A DNA stretch of 45,576 bases from positions 1 through 45,576 of the forward strand of contig UQZN01000021.1 in NCBI GenBank assembly GCA_900545535.1. The letters run 5' to 3'. Shown in pieces: positions 7,551-16,755 of the stretch; position 1 is the stretch's first letter; every line of letters begins with the position of its first letter. The translations under genes and the position numbers were made by a program. The DNA comes from an uncultured Phascolarctobacterium sp. (GTDB lineage Bacteria > Bacillota > Negativicutes > Acidaminococcales > Acidaminococcaceae). A model generated the notes under the pieces. That model worked only from the letters and a program-made list of their open reading frames with translations, was not told the origin of the DNA and did no database searches.

Positions 7551-9849
7551 AAATAGTTTCGCTGATAAAAAGCTGGTTCATCATTTCCTGAGTGCCAATT
7601 ATCCAGAGGAGGTCGCCCTTTTTAAAAACAAAGGAAGCATCAGGATTGAGATGGGTATAATTCCCCCGTTCCAAACCCAGTGCCAGACAATTGACGTTAC
7701 CGAGATAGGAACTTTTTTTGAGGGTGGAGCCGCAGAGCGGCGAATGTTTGTCGATCGGCATCGCATAACAGAAATAAGTTGCGCTGCCCTGTTTGGGATC
7801 GGCTAAAAACTGATGCAGGGTTTGCAGGTTATCTGTTTCCAGCGGCAGGATCTGCATATCATAGGACTGGATCGCCAGCTCAAAATTATGCAGCTGCCTG
7901 GGCGTACCTGCTAAAAGTAGCTGGGAACCTGCATAGATGACGTCCTTGCCGTCGGGAATAGGTAATATCTGGCTGCCGTTTTGGATCTCCAGGACAAAAA
8001 CATTATAGCGACGGTGCAGATTCAGTTCTTTGAGGCTTTTGCCGCCATAGAGAGAATTGGTTGCTACCCGGTAGCGCTTGACATATAATTGCTCGTCCAG
8101 CCAGGTAGGGTGATCGGCAGTATGCTTTTTTCGTTCTGCTAAGGTTTTGGCGTTTAAATTTATCAGAAACTGGGATTCGATCTGTAAATAGCGTTCTACG
8201 AAATATTCTGAGGAATAAATAAACTTTGCCAGGATGCAGGCAGCGGCAAAAGCGATGAATTCGCTGAACCCTAAAATGCCTGTGAACACAGATAAAATGA
8301 AGAACAGGCCAATGGCGATTTTGAGAAAAAGCAAAAGGAACAGGGGCAGGTGATTAGTAGTTTTTTGGAACCACAGGCTTGAGATAAGATCAGTATGCGC
8401 GACCCGCTGGAACATAACAGCCATTAAAAAAGGACCCATACACAGCAGCAGGATGACGGCGGCAATAATATCGGCTGTGTAGCCGTCAAAAAGTCTGTGG
8501 CAATATGGCAGCAGCTTACTTTGCCCAAGATAGGAGAGGAAGCTGAGGATGACGCAGAAGACTGTGAGGCGTGTAAAGTAGCTTTGCAGTAATTCCTTCC
8601 AGGCACTGCGCTGTTCCTGGCTGGCTGGCGCTTCGTCATGCTGCGGTAAAAGGCGCAGCAGTCTTGCCGGCAGCCGGCGCATGAGCCAGGCGGAAACTTT
8701 GTCGGCCCGGCGCAGGATGGACGGCGTCAGAAAAATACTGATAACTGAAACCGCTACGAAAACAGGATATAAGAAAGCGCTGGTAACCTTGAGGGTGGCG
8801 CCGATGGAGGCGACGATAAAGGTTATCTCACCCAGCTGCGTCAAACTGAAGCCGCAGCGTAACGCTGTCTGCAGGTCTTTGCCGGCCAGAATGACACCCA
8901 GTGAGGCAAAAACAGTCTTGCCGATGATCAGGGTAATAGTAAGCGCGGCGATCGGCAGTGCATATTTAATGACCAGGACAGGGTCGACCATCATGCCGAC
9001 AGAAACGAAAAAGATCCCGGAAAAAAGATCTTTGACCGGTGTTAAAAGTTTTTTGGTGGTTTCGGTAAACACGGTACCGGAAAGCAGCGAACCCATGAGA
9101 AAAGCTCCCAGCGCCGAAGAGAAGCCCATTTTAGTTGCCAGTACGACCATGCTCAGGCACAGGCCCAGAGAAAAAATGAGCAGTGTTTCTGAAGTCAGGT
9201 ATTGACTGACCTTGCGAAAGAAGGTGGGCAGGAAGAAAATACCGCAGACAAAGCAGATGATGAGGAAAAATACCAGTTCGCCGATACTGCCCAGCATTTC
9301 TGTGCCGGAAATGGCCGCGCCTGCAGCGGCAATGGTCGAGAGCATGACCATCATGATGATCCCGGAAATATCTTCCAATACTAAGATGCCGAAGGTAAAC
9401 TGCGTGAAGCGTTCTTTTAAAAGTCCCAGCTCTTCGAAGGTTTTGCTGACAACGGCCGTAGAAGACATGGTCAGCATGGCGCCGGCAAAGAGACTGTCGA
9501 GCGGCTGCCAGCCCAGCAGACGGGCGCAGCCGTAGCCCAGCAGCGTGATGCCTGCAAGTTCTGTTACGGCGGCGATCAGCGCTGTGCCGCCGATACTTTT
9601 GATTTTGGCAAAGTTGAAGTCAAGGCCGAGGCTGAATAAAATAAAAATAACGCCGATATCTGACCAGACGGAGATATTGGCTGTATCGACTACATTTGGC
9701 AGCAGGTTAAAATGCGGGCTGGCAAAGAAGCCTGCTAAAATATAACCTAAAACCAAAGGCTGAGTGAATTTTTTGCAGAAGATAGTAACGATACCAGCCA
9801 GAACAAGAATGAAGGCCAGATCTTCGATGAGGGGAGCAAGTTCGGACAC
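7549..9849 (-). CDS. Kef-type cation:proton antiporter (CPA2) with C-terminal RCK-C domains
   Basis: A 766-residue membrane protein. The N-terminal 390 residues or so form a CPA2 Na+/H+-exchanger domain (GYILAGFFASPH, IFILFSLGLDFNF, MLTMSSTAVVSKTFEELGL and FGILVLEDISGI are family blocks). A further hydrophobic region (about 420-560) follows a charged linker. The last 160 or so residues contain two TrkA-C-like segments (YGGKSLKELNLHRRYNVFVLEIQNG, and FVFKKGDLLWIIGT near the end). There is no Rossmann NAD-binding motif, so it is not a classical KefB/KefC with an RCK-N domain. It probably exchanges K+ or Na+ for protons under ligand control. The start is GTG (9849-9847), supported by AAGGAG 10 bases upstream. 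It stands alone between its own promoter and terminator. Confidence 0.87.
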   Translation of the reverse strand: MSELAPLIEDLAFILVLAGIVTIFCKKFTQPLVLGYILAGFFASPHFNLLPNVVDTANISVWSDIGVIFILFSLGLDFNFAKIKSIGGTALIAAVTELAGITLLGYGCARLLGWQPLDSLFAGAMLTMSSTAVVSKTFEELGLLKERFTQFTFGILVLEDISGIIMMVMLSTIAAAGAAISGTEMLGSIGELVFFLIICFVCGIFFLPTFFRKVSQYLTSETLLIFSLGLCLSMVVLATKMGFSSALGAFLMGSLLSGTVFTETTKKLLTPVKDLFSGIFFVSVGMMVDPVLVIKYALPIAALTITLIIGKTVFASLGVILAGKDLQTALRCGFSLTQLGEITFIVASIGATLKVTSAFLYPVFVAVSVISIFLTPSILRRADKVSAWLMRRLPARLLRLLPQHDEAPASQEQRSAWKELLQSYFTRLTVFCVILSFLSYLGQSKLLPYCHRLFDGYTADIIAAVILLLCMGPFLMAVMFQRVAHTDLISSLWFQKTTNHLPLFLLLFLKIAIGLFFILSVFTGILGFSEFIAFAAACILAKFIYSSEYFVERYLQIESQFLINLNAKTLAERKKHTADHPTWLDEQLYVKRYRVATNSLYGGKSLKELNLHRRYNVFVLEIQNGSQILPIPDGKDVIYAGSQLLLAGTPRQLHNFELAIQSYDMQILPLETDNLQTLHQFLADPKQGSATYFCYAMPIDKHSPLCGSTLKKSSYLGNVNCLALGLERGNYTHLNPDASFVFKKGDLLWIIGTQEMMNQLFISETI

Positions 9850-9925
9850 TGCGGCAAAACTCCTTTATAAATATCGGCAAAATAGATATATTTGCTGATG
9901 GATTTTAAAAATATTACTTAAGTGA

Positions 9926-9954
9926 ATTATACACTGTTGTTTACGGTTTGAGAA
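9926..9954 (-). promoter_or_regulatory. Probable promoter of the Kef-type antiporter gene
   Basis: On the minus strand TTCTCA (9954-9949), a 17-base spacer and a perfect TATAAT (9931-9926) lie about 75 bases upstream of the GTG start. Confidence 0.5.
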
Positions 9955-9971
9955 GCAGCGTTTGCCGGGAA

Positions 9972-10011
9972 TAAAAAAACGTCCGCTTCTTTGGTAAGAA
10001 ACGGACGCTTG
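9972..10011 (-). terminator. Terminator of the BASS transporter gene
   Basis: On the minus strand the stem GTCCGTTTCTT / AAGAAGCGGAC (one bulge) is followed by a T7 run. Confidence 0.75.
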
Positions 10012-10035
10012 CTTAATTTTTATCTCTATGTAGGA

Positions 10036-11025
10036 TTAAGCTTTGAATGATACAGGCTCTTCTTCTTCGACAGGAGCATATCTGGGATTGAGAAAATTAA
10101 CGAAGATCCAGGCCAAAAGGGCGCCGGATATATTATGCCAGGCCGAGAAGATTGCGCCCGGAACGGTAGCCATCGGCATCGAGGTAAAATGCGCTTTGGC
10201 AAGGCCGGTAGCCAGACCGGAGTTCTGCATGCCGACTTCAACGGAAAGAGCAATAGCTTTTTTCCAGCTCATGCCGGTGAGGCGGGCTAAGATAAAGCCT
10301 AACAGATAGCCGAGGCAGTTGTGGCAGATTACTACCAGCAGGATGACGCCGGAGGTTTTGAGGATATTATCGCGGCTGACGGCAATAACGCCGGCAATGA
10401 TCATGGAGATGGCGATAGCCGAAACAGCGGGCAGATAATCGGTGGCTTGCTCGGCCAGCTTCGGCAGCAGTGATTTGACAGCCAGGCCAAGACAGATAGG
10501 TATGATAACGATTTGAATGATACTCCAAAACATCCCCAGCGGGTCAAAAGCTATTTTCTGCCCAATAAGTTGATAGGTGATGAGCGGAGTAAGGATCGGT
10601 GAAAGCAGCGTGGAGACACTGGTCATGGTTACAGATAAGGCCAGGTCACCTTTAGACATGAAGGTGATGACGTTGGAGGAAGTGCCGCCGGGGCAGGTCC
10701 CTACCAAAACTACGCCGGCAGTAAGAGCCGGGTCAAGATTGAAGGCCATCGCCAGTAAAAAAGCCAGCGAAGGCATGATAAGATATTGGGCGCAGACGCC
10801 GACAAAAACATCGAGAGGACGTTTTAAGACTAAAGCAAAGTCACGGAGATTGAGTGTGGTGCCCATGCCGAACATAATAACGCCCAGCAAGGTACTCAAA
10901 ACCGGGATGCCGCCTAAATTGCCGACTACCCATTTAAAGCTGTCGGGTATGGTCATACCCAGGATAAGAAAGACGATGGCGATGATGCCAAAGTATTTTC
11001 CTATCAGATGACAAAACGTTTTCAT
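10036..11025 (-). CDS. Bile acid:sodium symporter (BASS) family transporter
   Basis: A 329-residue membrane protein with about nine hydrophobic segments. The BASS signature block GTCPGGTSSNVITFMSKGDLALSVTMTSVSTLLSPILTP is recognisable around residues 120-160, as is the C-terminal VEVGMQNSGLATGLA. Family members carry organic anions with sodium: bile acids, pantothenate or ketopantoate, and keto acids. The exact substrate cannot be read from the sequence, and the bacterial PanS/YocS types are the closest general class. The ATG at 11025 has AGAGG upstream. It is divergent from the yigZ-like gene and monocistronic, ending at a strong terminator. A TGT-extended TATAAT at 11150-11145 (minus) could be its promoter, which would give a leader of about 115 bases containing a small ACACC/GGTGT hairpin. 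Confidence 0.85.
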   Translation of the reverse strand: MKTFCHLIGKYFGIIAIVFLILGMTIPDSFKWVVGNLGGIPVLSTLLGVIMFGMGTTLNLRDFALVLKRPLDVFVGVCAQYLIMPSLAFLLAMAFNLDPALTAGVVLVGTCPGGTSSNVITFMSKGDLALSVTMTSVSTLLSPILTPLITYQLIGQKIAFDPLGMFWSIIQIVIIPICLGLAVKSLLPKLAEQATDYLPAVSAIAISMIIAGVIAVSRDNILKTSGVILLVVICHNCLGYLLGFILARLTGMSWKKAIALSVEVGMQNSGLATGLAKAHFTSMPMATVPGAIFSAWHNISGALLAWIFVNFLNPRYAPVEEEEPVSFKA

Positions 11026-11207
11026 TGCGTAAAACCTCTTTCCCTTATATAAAAATAAAAGTATATCAGATCAACACCTTGCGGTGTAGATTTTTGTCTG
11101 CAGAAAACAGCAGAAGCCTGCATTTTCTATCAATACTTCCAAACATTATAACAAAAAAATTTTAAAGATAAAAGACTAAAGATAAAGTTTCAGGAAATAT
11201 TGCCTTA

Positions 11208-11216
11208 TGTTATAAT
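11208..11216 (+). promoter_or_regulatory. Extended -10 promoter for the yigZ-AGCS operon
   Basis: TGT-TATAAT is an extended -10 with no convincing -35 at 17 bases. It lies 30 bases upstream of the TTG start. Confidence 0.5.
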
Positions 11217-11246
11217 AAAAATATCGTACAGTAAAGGAGAAAAGCA

Positions 11247-11876
11247 TTGTATACCATCAGGAGCGATTATCGTGCTGAAACCGTTATTGAGAAGTCGCGC
11301 TTCATCTGTACGCTGAAAAAGGTGTGCAGCGAAGCAGAAGCGCAGGAGTTTATCAAAGCGGTAAAAAAAGAGTTTTGGGATGCCACCCATAACTGTTCCG
11401 CTTATATTATTGATGAGCTGGCGCAAAGATCAAGTGATGACGGCGAACCGTCAGGGACGGCAGGTCTGCCAATGCTTGAAGTGCTGCGCAAGAACGAACT
11501 CAGCGGCGTAGCGGCGGTGGTGACACGGTATTTCGGCGGGATCAAGCTGGGGGCAGGCGGATTGGTGCGTGCGTATACAGGCAGTGTGTCGAAAGCTGTG
11601 CAGGGCTGCGGTCTGGCCCGGAAGCTTTTAATGGGTACCTTTGCTTTGACTGCGGACGCGGCGGACGCAGGCAAACTCCTGAATATTATCTACCAGCAGC
11701 AGCTGTTTACAGTGGCGTCGGTGGAATACGGTCAGCAGGCCAGGATTTTGCTGTATATGAGAAAGGAACAGCAGGATGAGGCGGAGCGGTGGCTGACTGA
11801 GGCGCTTAACAGAATGACGCAGCTGGAGCAGGTCGGCAGCGAATATGTCGAGGTGCCTGCAGAGCGTGAAAAGTAA
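11247..11876 (+). CDS. yigZ: YigZ/IMPACT family protein
   Basis: A 209-residue soluble protein of the YigZ (UPF0029, IMPACT-like) family. The N-terminal domain contains the hallmarks FWDATHNCSAYII, DDGEPSGTAGLPMLEVL and VVTRYFGGIKLGAGGLVRAY. A smaller ferredoxin-like C-terminal domain follows (residues about 135-205). Eukaryotic IMPACT acts in translation control; the bacterial role is poorly known. The start is a TTG (11247) placed 7 bases after AAAGGAGA, and no in-frame ATG fits. It is the first gene of a two-gene unit, since the amino-acid symporter gene begins 29 bases after the stop without a terminator between. Confidence 0.88.
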   Translation: MYTIRSDYRAETVIEKSRFICTLKKVCSEAEAQEFIKAVKKEFWDATHNCSAYIIDELAQRSSDDGEPSGTAGLPMLEVLRKNELSGVAAVVTRYFGGIKLGAGGLVRAYTGSVSKAVQGCGLARKLLMGTFALTADAADAGKLLNIIYQQQLFTVASVEYGQQARILLYMRKEQQDEAERWLTEALNRMTQLEQVGSEYVEVPAEREK

Positions 11877-11905
11877 GACAGGTCTGATTGCAAAGGAGAG
11901 AGAAA

Positions 11906-13312
11906 ATGGAGTTTTTAGAGAGTTTTGTTGCTTTTGCCAATGATATTTTATGGTCGTATGTTTTGATTGTGATGCTGGTGGGTCTGGGGATCTGGTTCTC
12001 GCTTAAGACCCGGTTCGTGCAGGTGCGCTGCCTGAAAGAAATGGTGCGTCTTTTAAAGGAAGGCGTTGGTCAGAAAACTGAACACAACCATATTTCTTCG
12101 TTTCAGGCATTTTGTGTCAGCACTGCTTCCCGTGTAGGTGTTGGTAATATTGCCGGTATCGCGATCGCGATCGTCAGCGGCGGGCCCGGCGCTATTTTCT
12201 GGATGTGGATCATCGCCGTTTTAGGTTCGGCAACGGGCTTTATTGAAAGCACTTTGGCCCAAATTTACAAAGTGCCGCGCGAGGGCGGCGGTTACCGCGG
12301 CGGTCCGGCTTACTATATTAAAAACGTGCTGGGCAATAAGCCGATGGCGGCCTTGTTTGCCGTGCTGATCAGTGTGACCTTCGGTTTGATTTTTAATTCC
12401 GTGCAGGCGAATACGATCACGGTTTCTCTGCAGGCTGCTTTTGGTCTGGACCGTTTCGTGATGGGCTGCATTATTGCTGCATTGACGGGCATTGTTATTT
12501 TTGGCGGTGTAGCGCGTATTGCGAAGGTCGCCGAATGGATGGTGCCGATCATGGCCGGCTTGTACCTTTTGATTGCTTTAGGTGTGACACTGATGAATAT
12601 CGAGAAGCTGCCGCAGGTTTTTGCTACTATTTTTGAATCTGCCTTTGGCTGGCAGGCTGTAGCCGGCGGCGGTATGGGCGCAGCTTTGATGACTGGTATC
12701 AAGCGCGGTCTGTTTTCGAACGAGGCCGGCATGGGCAGTGTACCGAATGCCGCCGCTACGGCCAGCGCTACGCATCCGGTCAAACAGGGCCTGATCCAGG
12801 CTTTTGGCGTTTTTGTCGATACGCTGCTGGTCTGCTCGGCTTCTGCTTTTATCGTGCTGCTTTCCGATGGTTACACCGAAGGCAAGCTGACCGGTATCGA
12901 ACTGGTGCAGCAATCTTTATCGCAGCAGTTAGGTCCCTGGGCACCGAGCTTTCTGGCAGGCATGATCTGCCTGTTTGCGTTCAGTTCTATTGTAGGCAAT
13001 TATTATTATGGCGAGATCAATATCGGCTTTATCAGTAAAAATTATATGACGCTGATGCTGTTCCGTGTTTTCGTTGTGGGTATGGTTTTGTTTGGGAGCG
13101 TGGCTAAAGTTGCGTTGGTTTGGGATATGGCGGATCTTTTTATGGCACTGATGGCGATCACAAATTTGGTGGCGATCGCGCTTTTGGGCAAGTATGCTTA
13201 TATTGCCCTGCATGATTATATGGATCAAAAACGTGCCGGCATCGAAGAGCCTGAATTTGACCCGGCGATCCTGCCCAGCCAGCAAGGTATCGAAGTTTGG
13301 CATAAGGATTAA
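11906..13312 (+). CDS. Alanine/glycine:cation symporter (AGCS family)
   Basis: A 468-residue membrane protein of the AGCS (AlsT/DagA) family with about 11 hydrophobic segments. Family blocks seen are FCVSTASRVGVGNIAGIAIAIVSGGPGAIFWMW (residues about 68-100), the RGGPAYYI motif and GIKRGLFSNEAGMGSVPNAAATA (about 265-290). It imports alanine or glycine with sodium or protons. The frame extends to a TTG at 11888, but AAAGGAGAG (11892-11900) places the start at the ATG at 11906. It is cotranscribed with the YigZ gene and ends at a strong hairpin. Confidence 0.9.
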   Translation: MEFLESFVAFANDILWSYVLIVMLVGLGIWFSLKTRFVQVRCLKEMVRLLKEGVGQKTEHNHISSFQAFCVSTASRVGVGNIAGIAIAIVSGGPGAIFWMWIIAVLGSATGFIESTLAQIYKVPREGGGYRGGPAYYIKNVLGNKPMAALFAVLISVTFGLIFNSVQANTITVSLQAAFGLDRFVMGCIIAALTGIVIFGGVARIAKVAEWMVPIMAGLYLLIALGVTLMNIEKLPQVFATIFESAFGWQAVAGGGMGAALMTGIKRGLFSNEAGMGSVPNAAATASATHPVKQGLIQAFGVFVDTLLVCSASAFIVLLSDGYTEGKLTGIELVQQSLSQQLGPWAPSFLAGMICLFAFSSIVGNYYYGEINIGFISKNYMTLMLFRVFVVGMVLFGSVAKVALVWDMADLFMALMAITNLVAIALLGKYAYIALHDYMDQKRAGIEEPEFDPAILPSQQGIEVWHKD

Positions 13313-13323
13313 ATATAATAATG

Positions 13324-13353
13324 AAAAAGGACGAGCGGCAGCTCGTCCTTTTT
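13324..13353. terminator. Bidirectional terminator after the AGCS gene
   Basis: GGACGAGC-GGCA-GCTCGTCC lies between A5 and T5 tracts. It can end the symporter mRNA and also leftward transcripts coming from the autotransporter gene. Confidence 0.85.
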
Positions 13354-13363
13354 ATTTGCGTGC

Positions 13364-13468
13364 TTACAGCATATTCTTTAATTCTGCCGTGTTTTCGACG
13401 ATGGTGACATTCTGGGCACGCATTTCTGCAAGTGCCGCTGCAACTGTGTTTGGGGCGATGCCGCAGCA
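13364..13468 (-). pseudogene. Duplicate of the pncA 3' end (last 34 codons and stop)
   Basis: These 105 bases match 16756-16860, the 3' end of the intact nicotinamidase gene, at 102 of 105 positions; the differences are TT/CC near 13450 and A/G at 13465. The similarity begins exactly at the stop codon (TTA on the plus strand) and breaks off abruptly after 13468, 27 bases short of the autotransporter stop. It has no start codon or promoter of its own, so it is a remnant. With the intact copy it forms a direct repeat bracketing the autotransporter gene, with copies starting 3,392 bases apart. Confidence 0.9.
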
Positions 13469-13495
13469 CTGTCTGTTTTTCAGTTAAGTTATATA

Positions 13496-16486
13496 TTAAA
13501 ACATCCACCTGGCGCCGACGTTCCACTGCCAGTCTTTTTTGAAATCACTGCCGCTGCTGCGTTCTACGTCAAAGTAGATGTGATTGTTTTTGCCTGTTTG
13601 CAGCGCCGCGCCGATACCATACTCAAACCAGGTATCACGGAAACTTTCGCTTACAGTCACAGCGCCGCTGCCGTCACGCATCGCCACCTCATAACCGCCG
13701 CCGAACTCGTGCAGCAGGTTTGCTTTAGCGTAGACAACGCCCTTGCTGCCTACTCCCCTGCCAAGATTGAAACCAATGCGCCCTACAGCGCTCTTGATCC
13801 CGCTTTGGCTTACTTCGATACCATTGCTGGCTGTATAGCTGTCGCCGCCCAGATAGCCCAAAGTGAACTGTGCCTGCGGCTCGATATACCAGCCGTTGTG
13901 CAGCGAGTTTTTCCGTCCGTACTCGGCACTCAGCGCCACGCCTGTATTATTAAAATCGCCGGTGATCTTCTTGTTGTCAGTATCATACACAGCAAAATCA
14001 CTATCCATATTGCTGATTTTTAATACTACATCCAGATAATGGCCTTTACTGCCAAGCTCTGTATTATAGAAGCTGATCCCCTTACCGCTGTTGTCACCGC
14101 TGCCCCGGCTGTAGCCGCTGCTGCCGTCTGTATAGCTCAATGCAACGCCCTGATAACGGGTCACAACCTCTGTGCGTTTTGTAACCTCGTCATAACCCAG
14201 CTCGTAGCCAGTGTACTTATTGGCAAAATCAAACCTGCCGCTGCGGCCAATTTTACCGCCGCTGACCCTGAACCAGGCACCTTTGGCATTCTCGCCGTTA
14301 TTTCTCAGCTCGCCCATACGCTGCAGCAGCTTGTCGTTTTCCGTCCGCCAGGTATGATAATTGAGCGCGTTTGCCGACAAAATCGTTTCTACGCTGGTCG
14401 TCGTCTGATCATCCGGATCAAGCTTGATAATTTTGTCCAGATACCAGTCAAAATCATAATCTGATTCGGCACTGGCTTTTTTCGCCAGATCGTAATGAGT
14501 GTAGAACAAAGTCCCTTCTCGGTCTTTAGCTGTAAACTCACCGTCACCCTTCACACTGGCCAGAACAAGACCATGCCCTTCCGTACTGCTGCCAGCAGGA
14601 ATATAATTATCCTTCTGATAAATATCGATTATCTGGCTGCCGTTGAAATTCTCTTTGACCTCTATCTTATCACTATTCATGCTGCCGCGCACGTCGATGT
14701 CCATCTTGATCACGCCGCCGGTACCGTTAAGTTTTTGGGTGGTCAGGGTACTGTAGGAATTATTGTCGGCACGCATATCTATGATCCCGTCATTTAAAGT
14801 CAGGTCTGTGGTTTTGGATGTTTTGGTCATGTTCCAGACAGCGCTGTCAGCCAATCCCAGCTTGGCTGAAGCGTTGGCTTCGTAATTTACGTCGCCGGTC
14901 AGAGAAGAGTCTTGCCCGTTAAGATTCAACAGGATATTGCCCGAGCCTCCCGCATGGATCCTACCGATGACGACGTTTTGAACCTTTTGATTAGCTTCAT
15001 TTACTTCTATGGTTCCGCCTTTTTTTGTATAAAGGGCATAAGCGTTGCTGGCGCTTGCAGCTTTAGCTTCGATATAACTGCGGCCGCTGATAGAAGTATG
15101 ACCATCGTCACTGTCCTGAACAGAAACAGCATAAGCTTTTCCCAGTATTCCCGTACTATCGGCAGTGATGATATTAGTGGCCGCGTTAAGATAAATACTG
15201 CCGCCTGAATTACTGTCATTGGTATTTTTATCATTGCAGACGGCGTAAGCATTTTTACTCAAAGCGCTGGCAGTAGCATTGACCTTTAAAGCTGCGCCGC
15301 CGATTTTAATTTCGCCGTTGGCGCTGCTTTGCAGGCCATAACTGCTGCCCTTAGAAGAAGCAACTGTTATTTCAGTAGTACCTGTAGTGCTGTTGTTATT
15401 TATATATGAGTTGCCGGCTTTTTTGCTTTCGCCAGAGAGACTTGGTTCCAAACGTATACCATAACTGCTGGCAGAGCCGGTAGAGGTAACATTGATCTTG
15501 GTGTTTTGTGAAGTAATATTAAGATCAGCGTTGCCGGTCATTAAAATACCGATGTTTTGAGTCCAGCTTGCGGTAGTGTCAGTAACAGTATTAATCACGA
15601 TATTTTCGTGATTAGCGAATAGTATGTCTCGGGCTCCCCATATACCTGCTACATAACCATAAGCTTTACCTGTTTTTAAATCAGCTGTTATCGTAGTGTT
15701 TTTTCCATGAAACTCCATGGCATTACCGGCAACAGCGCTGTCAGCTTCTATTCTGATACCGCTCATATATGGAGTATCAGCGCCGCCGGTAACCTTAATA
15801 GTAGTATCGCCGTTTAAAATCATCTGGCCGCTTTTATTAGTTAATAAGCCATAACCCTGCCCGCCGGCTTCAACAACAACGTTTAACTTGCCATTTACGG
15901 TTATAGCCCCGCCGTTGTCAGCCGTCATACCGGAAGCGTCAAGACTTGCCTTGACATTGGACTTTATGTTGATGGTGGTAGTATCCGCATCTAAAATTAC
16001 TGCTCCTCCAGATTTGGTATAAATGCCAGTCGAAAAGCTTTTTTCTGATGCCGAATTTGTACCATTATAATTTTTCTGCGTAGCATTGATTACCAGTTCA
16101 TTACCGGTCATCGTTATGGTTTCGCCATTACGAACTGCTTCGATAACATGATTGGGATAGCTGTTGCGATTATCAGGTTCAGCTATATCGAACTGTAATT
16201 TGTTGAATTTTATACCTACGTCCTGGCCATCTGTAGTGATTATTCCATTGACATTCCAATTACCTGTAATAGTAGATTGACTACCTGACAAACTATCGCC
16301 CTGTATATACTGTTCATCTACGTTGGTGTAATCTTGGCTGGAAATAATAGGATCACTAGCAGTGGTGATGTTTATGATAGCTTCAGTTGGTTCTGCCGCA
16401 GCCACGACTCCGTTTGTTAAAAAAACAGAAGTATTTAACCCTAAGAGCAAACTCAAAGCAACATTTCTGTTAATGTTCTTTTTCAA
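13496..16486 (-). CDS. Type V autotransporter adhesin (beta-helix passenger, C-terminal barrel)
   Basis: A 996-residue outer-membrane protein. It starts with an export signal (MKKNINRNVALSLLLGLNTS, with hydrophobic core and an AAA cleavage region near residue 30). The passenger (about 40-690) is rich in Gly, Asn, Ser, Thr and Asp with pertactin-like repeats. The C-terminal 290 or so residues form the 12-strand autotransporter barrel, beginning after LNYHTWRTENDKLLQRMGELR and ending in an aromatic residue (WQWNVGARWMF). The start is TTG (16486-16484) with AAGGGG upstream. The barrel is closely similar to that of the autotransporter at 40.4 kb, whereas the passengers differ. It lies between two copies of the pncA 3' end and has a promoter with a G9 tract, so expression is probably switchable. 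Ligand unknown. Confidence 0.92.
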   Translation of the reverse strand: MKKNINRNVALSLLLGLNTSVFLTNGVVAAAEPTEAIINITTASDPIISSQDYTNVDEQYIQGDSLSGSQSTITGNWNVNGIITTDGQDVGIKFNKLQFDIAEPDNRNSYPNHVIEAVRNGETITMTGNELVINATQKNYNGTNSASEKSFSTGIYTKSGGAVILDADTTTINIKSNVKASLDASGMTADNGGAITVNGKLNVVVEAGGQGYGLLTNKSGQMILNGDTTIKVTGGADTPYMSGIRIEADSAVAGNAMEFHGKNTTITADLKTGKAYGYVAGIWGARDILFANHENIVINTVTDTTASWTQNIGILMTGNADLNITSQNTKINVTSTGSASSYGIRLEPSLSGESKKAGNSYINNNSTTGTTEITVASSKGSSYGLQSSANGEIKIGGAALKVNATASALSKNAYAVCNDKNTNDSNSGGSIYLNAATNIITADSTGILGKAYAVSVQDSDDGHTSISGRSYIEAKAASASNAYALYTKKGGTIEVNEANQKVQNVVIGRIHAGGSGNILLNLNGQDSSLTGDVNYEANASAKLGLADSAVWNMTKTSKTTDLTLNDGIIDMRADNNSYSTLTTQKLNGTGGVIKMDIDVRGSMNSDKIEVKENFNGSQIIDIYQKDNYIPAGSSTEGHGLVLASVKGDGEFTAKDREGTLFYTHYDLAKKASAESDYDFDWYLDKIIKLDPDDQTTTSVETILSANALNYHTWRTENDKLLQRMGELRNNGENAKGAWFRVSGGKIGRSGRFDFANKYTGYELGYDEVTKRTEVVTRYQGVALSYTDGSSGYSRGSGDNSGKGISFYNTELGSKGHYLDVVLKISNMDSDFAVYDTDNKKITGDFNNTGVALSAEYGRKNSLHNGWYIEPQAQFTLGYLGGDSYTASNGIEVSQSGIKSAVGRIGFNLGRGVGSKGVVYAKANLLHEFGGGYEVAMRDGSGAVTVSESFRDTWFEYGIGAALQTGKNNHIYFDVERSSGSDFKKDWQWNVGARWMF

Positions 16487-16504
16487 AATATCATCCCCTT
16501 GTAA

Positions 16505-16528
16505 TTTGGTTTAAAAATATTAACCAAA
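16505..16528 (-). promoter_or_regulatory. Hairpin in the autotransporter 5' UTR
   Basis: TTTGGTT and AACCAAA arms 10 bases apart lie just upstream of the AAGGGG ribosome binding site of the 996-residue autotransporter. It may influence translation or RNA stability. Confidence 0.4.
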
Positions 16529-16546
16529 ATTAATATTAACACAAAA

Positions 16547-16574
16547 ATTATAGCACTTTCGCCCCCCCCCACAA
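16547..16574 (-). promoter_or_regulatory. Autotransporter promoter with G9 tract in the spacer (candidate phase-variable promoter)
   Basis: On the minus strand the order is GTCTTGT, nine G (plus-strand C run 16562-16570), CGAAAGTGC and a perfect TATAAT (16552-16547). TGC just before makes it an extended -10. Taking TTGTGG as the -35 (16574-16569) gives a 16-base spacer, so gain of one G would give 17. The predicted start site is near 16540, about 54 bases before the TTG start codon. Length change in the G tract would alter -35/-10 spacing. Confidence 0.7.
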
Positions 16575-16682
16575 GACTTTCTGGAAAATTCGGTCTGCGG
16601 CAAACGGTTGGTTAAAGAGCGGCGCGTTTATTAGCTTGGAGTAAAAGCGCCTCGCCAGATCAATTGCTTCCTTTGGGATAAT

Positions 16683-16724
16683 AAAAAAGTGCCCTCCATT
16701 TAGATTTTTATCAAAATGGAGGGG
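16683..16724 (-). terminator. Terminator of pncA
   Basis: On the minus strand CCCTCCATTT and AAATGGAGGG arms are followed after CAC by a T6 run. This separates pncA from the autotransporter promoter. Confidence 0.75.
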
Positions 16725-16755
16725 CTGTGTTTTATGTATTCTTTTCTTTACAGTT

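Noticed and set aside
8681..9205. Plus-strand frame of 174 codons opposite the Kef-type antiporter gene
   Set aside because: Antisense shadow of a well-supported transporter gene; no start signal or domain.
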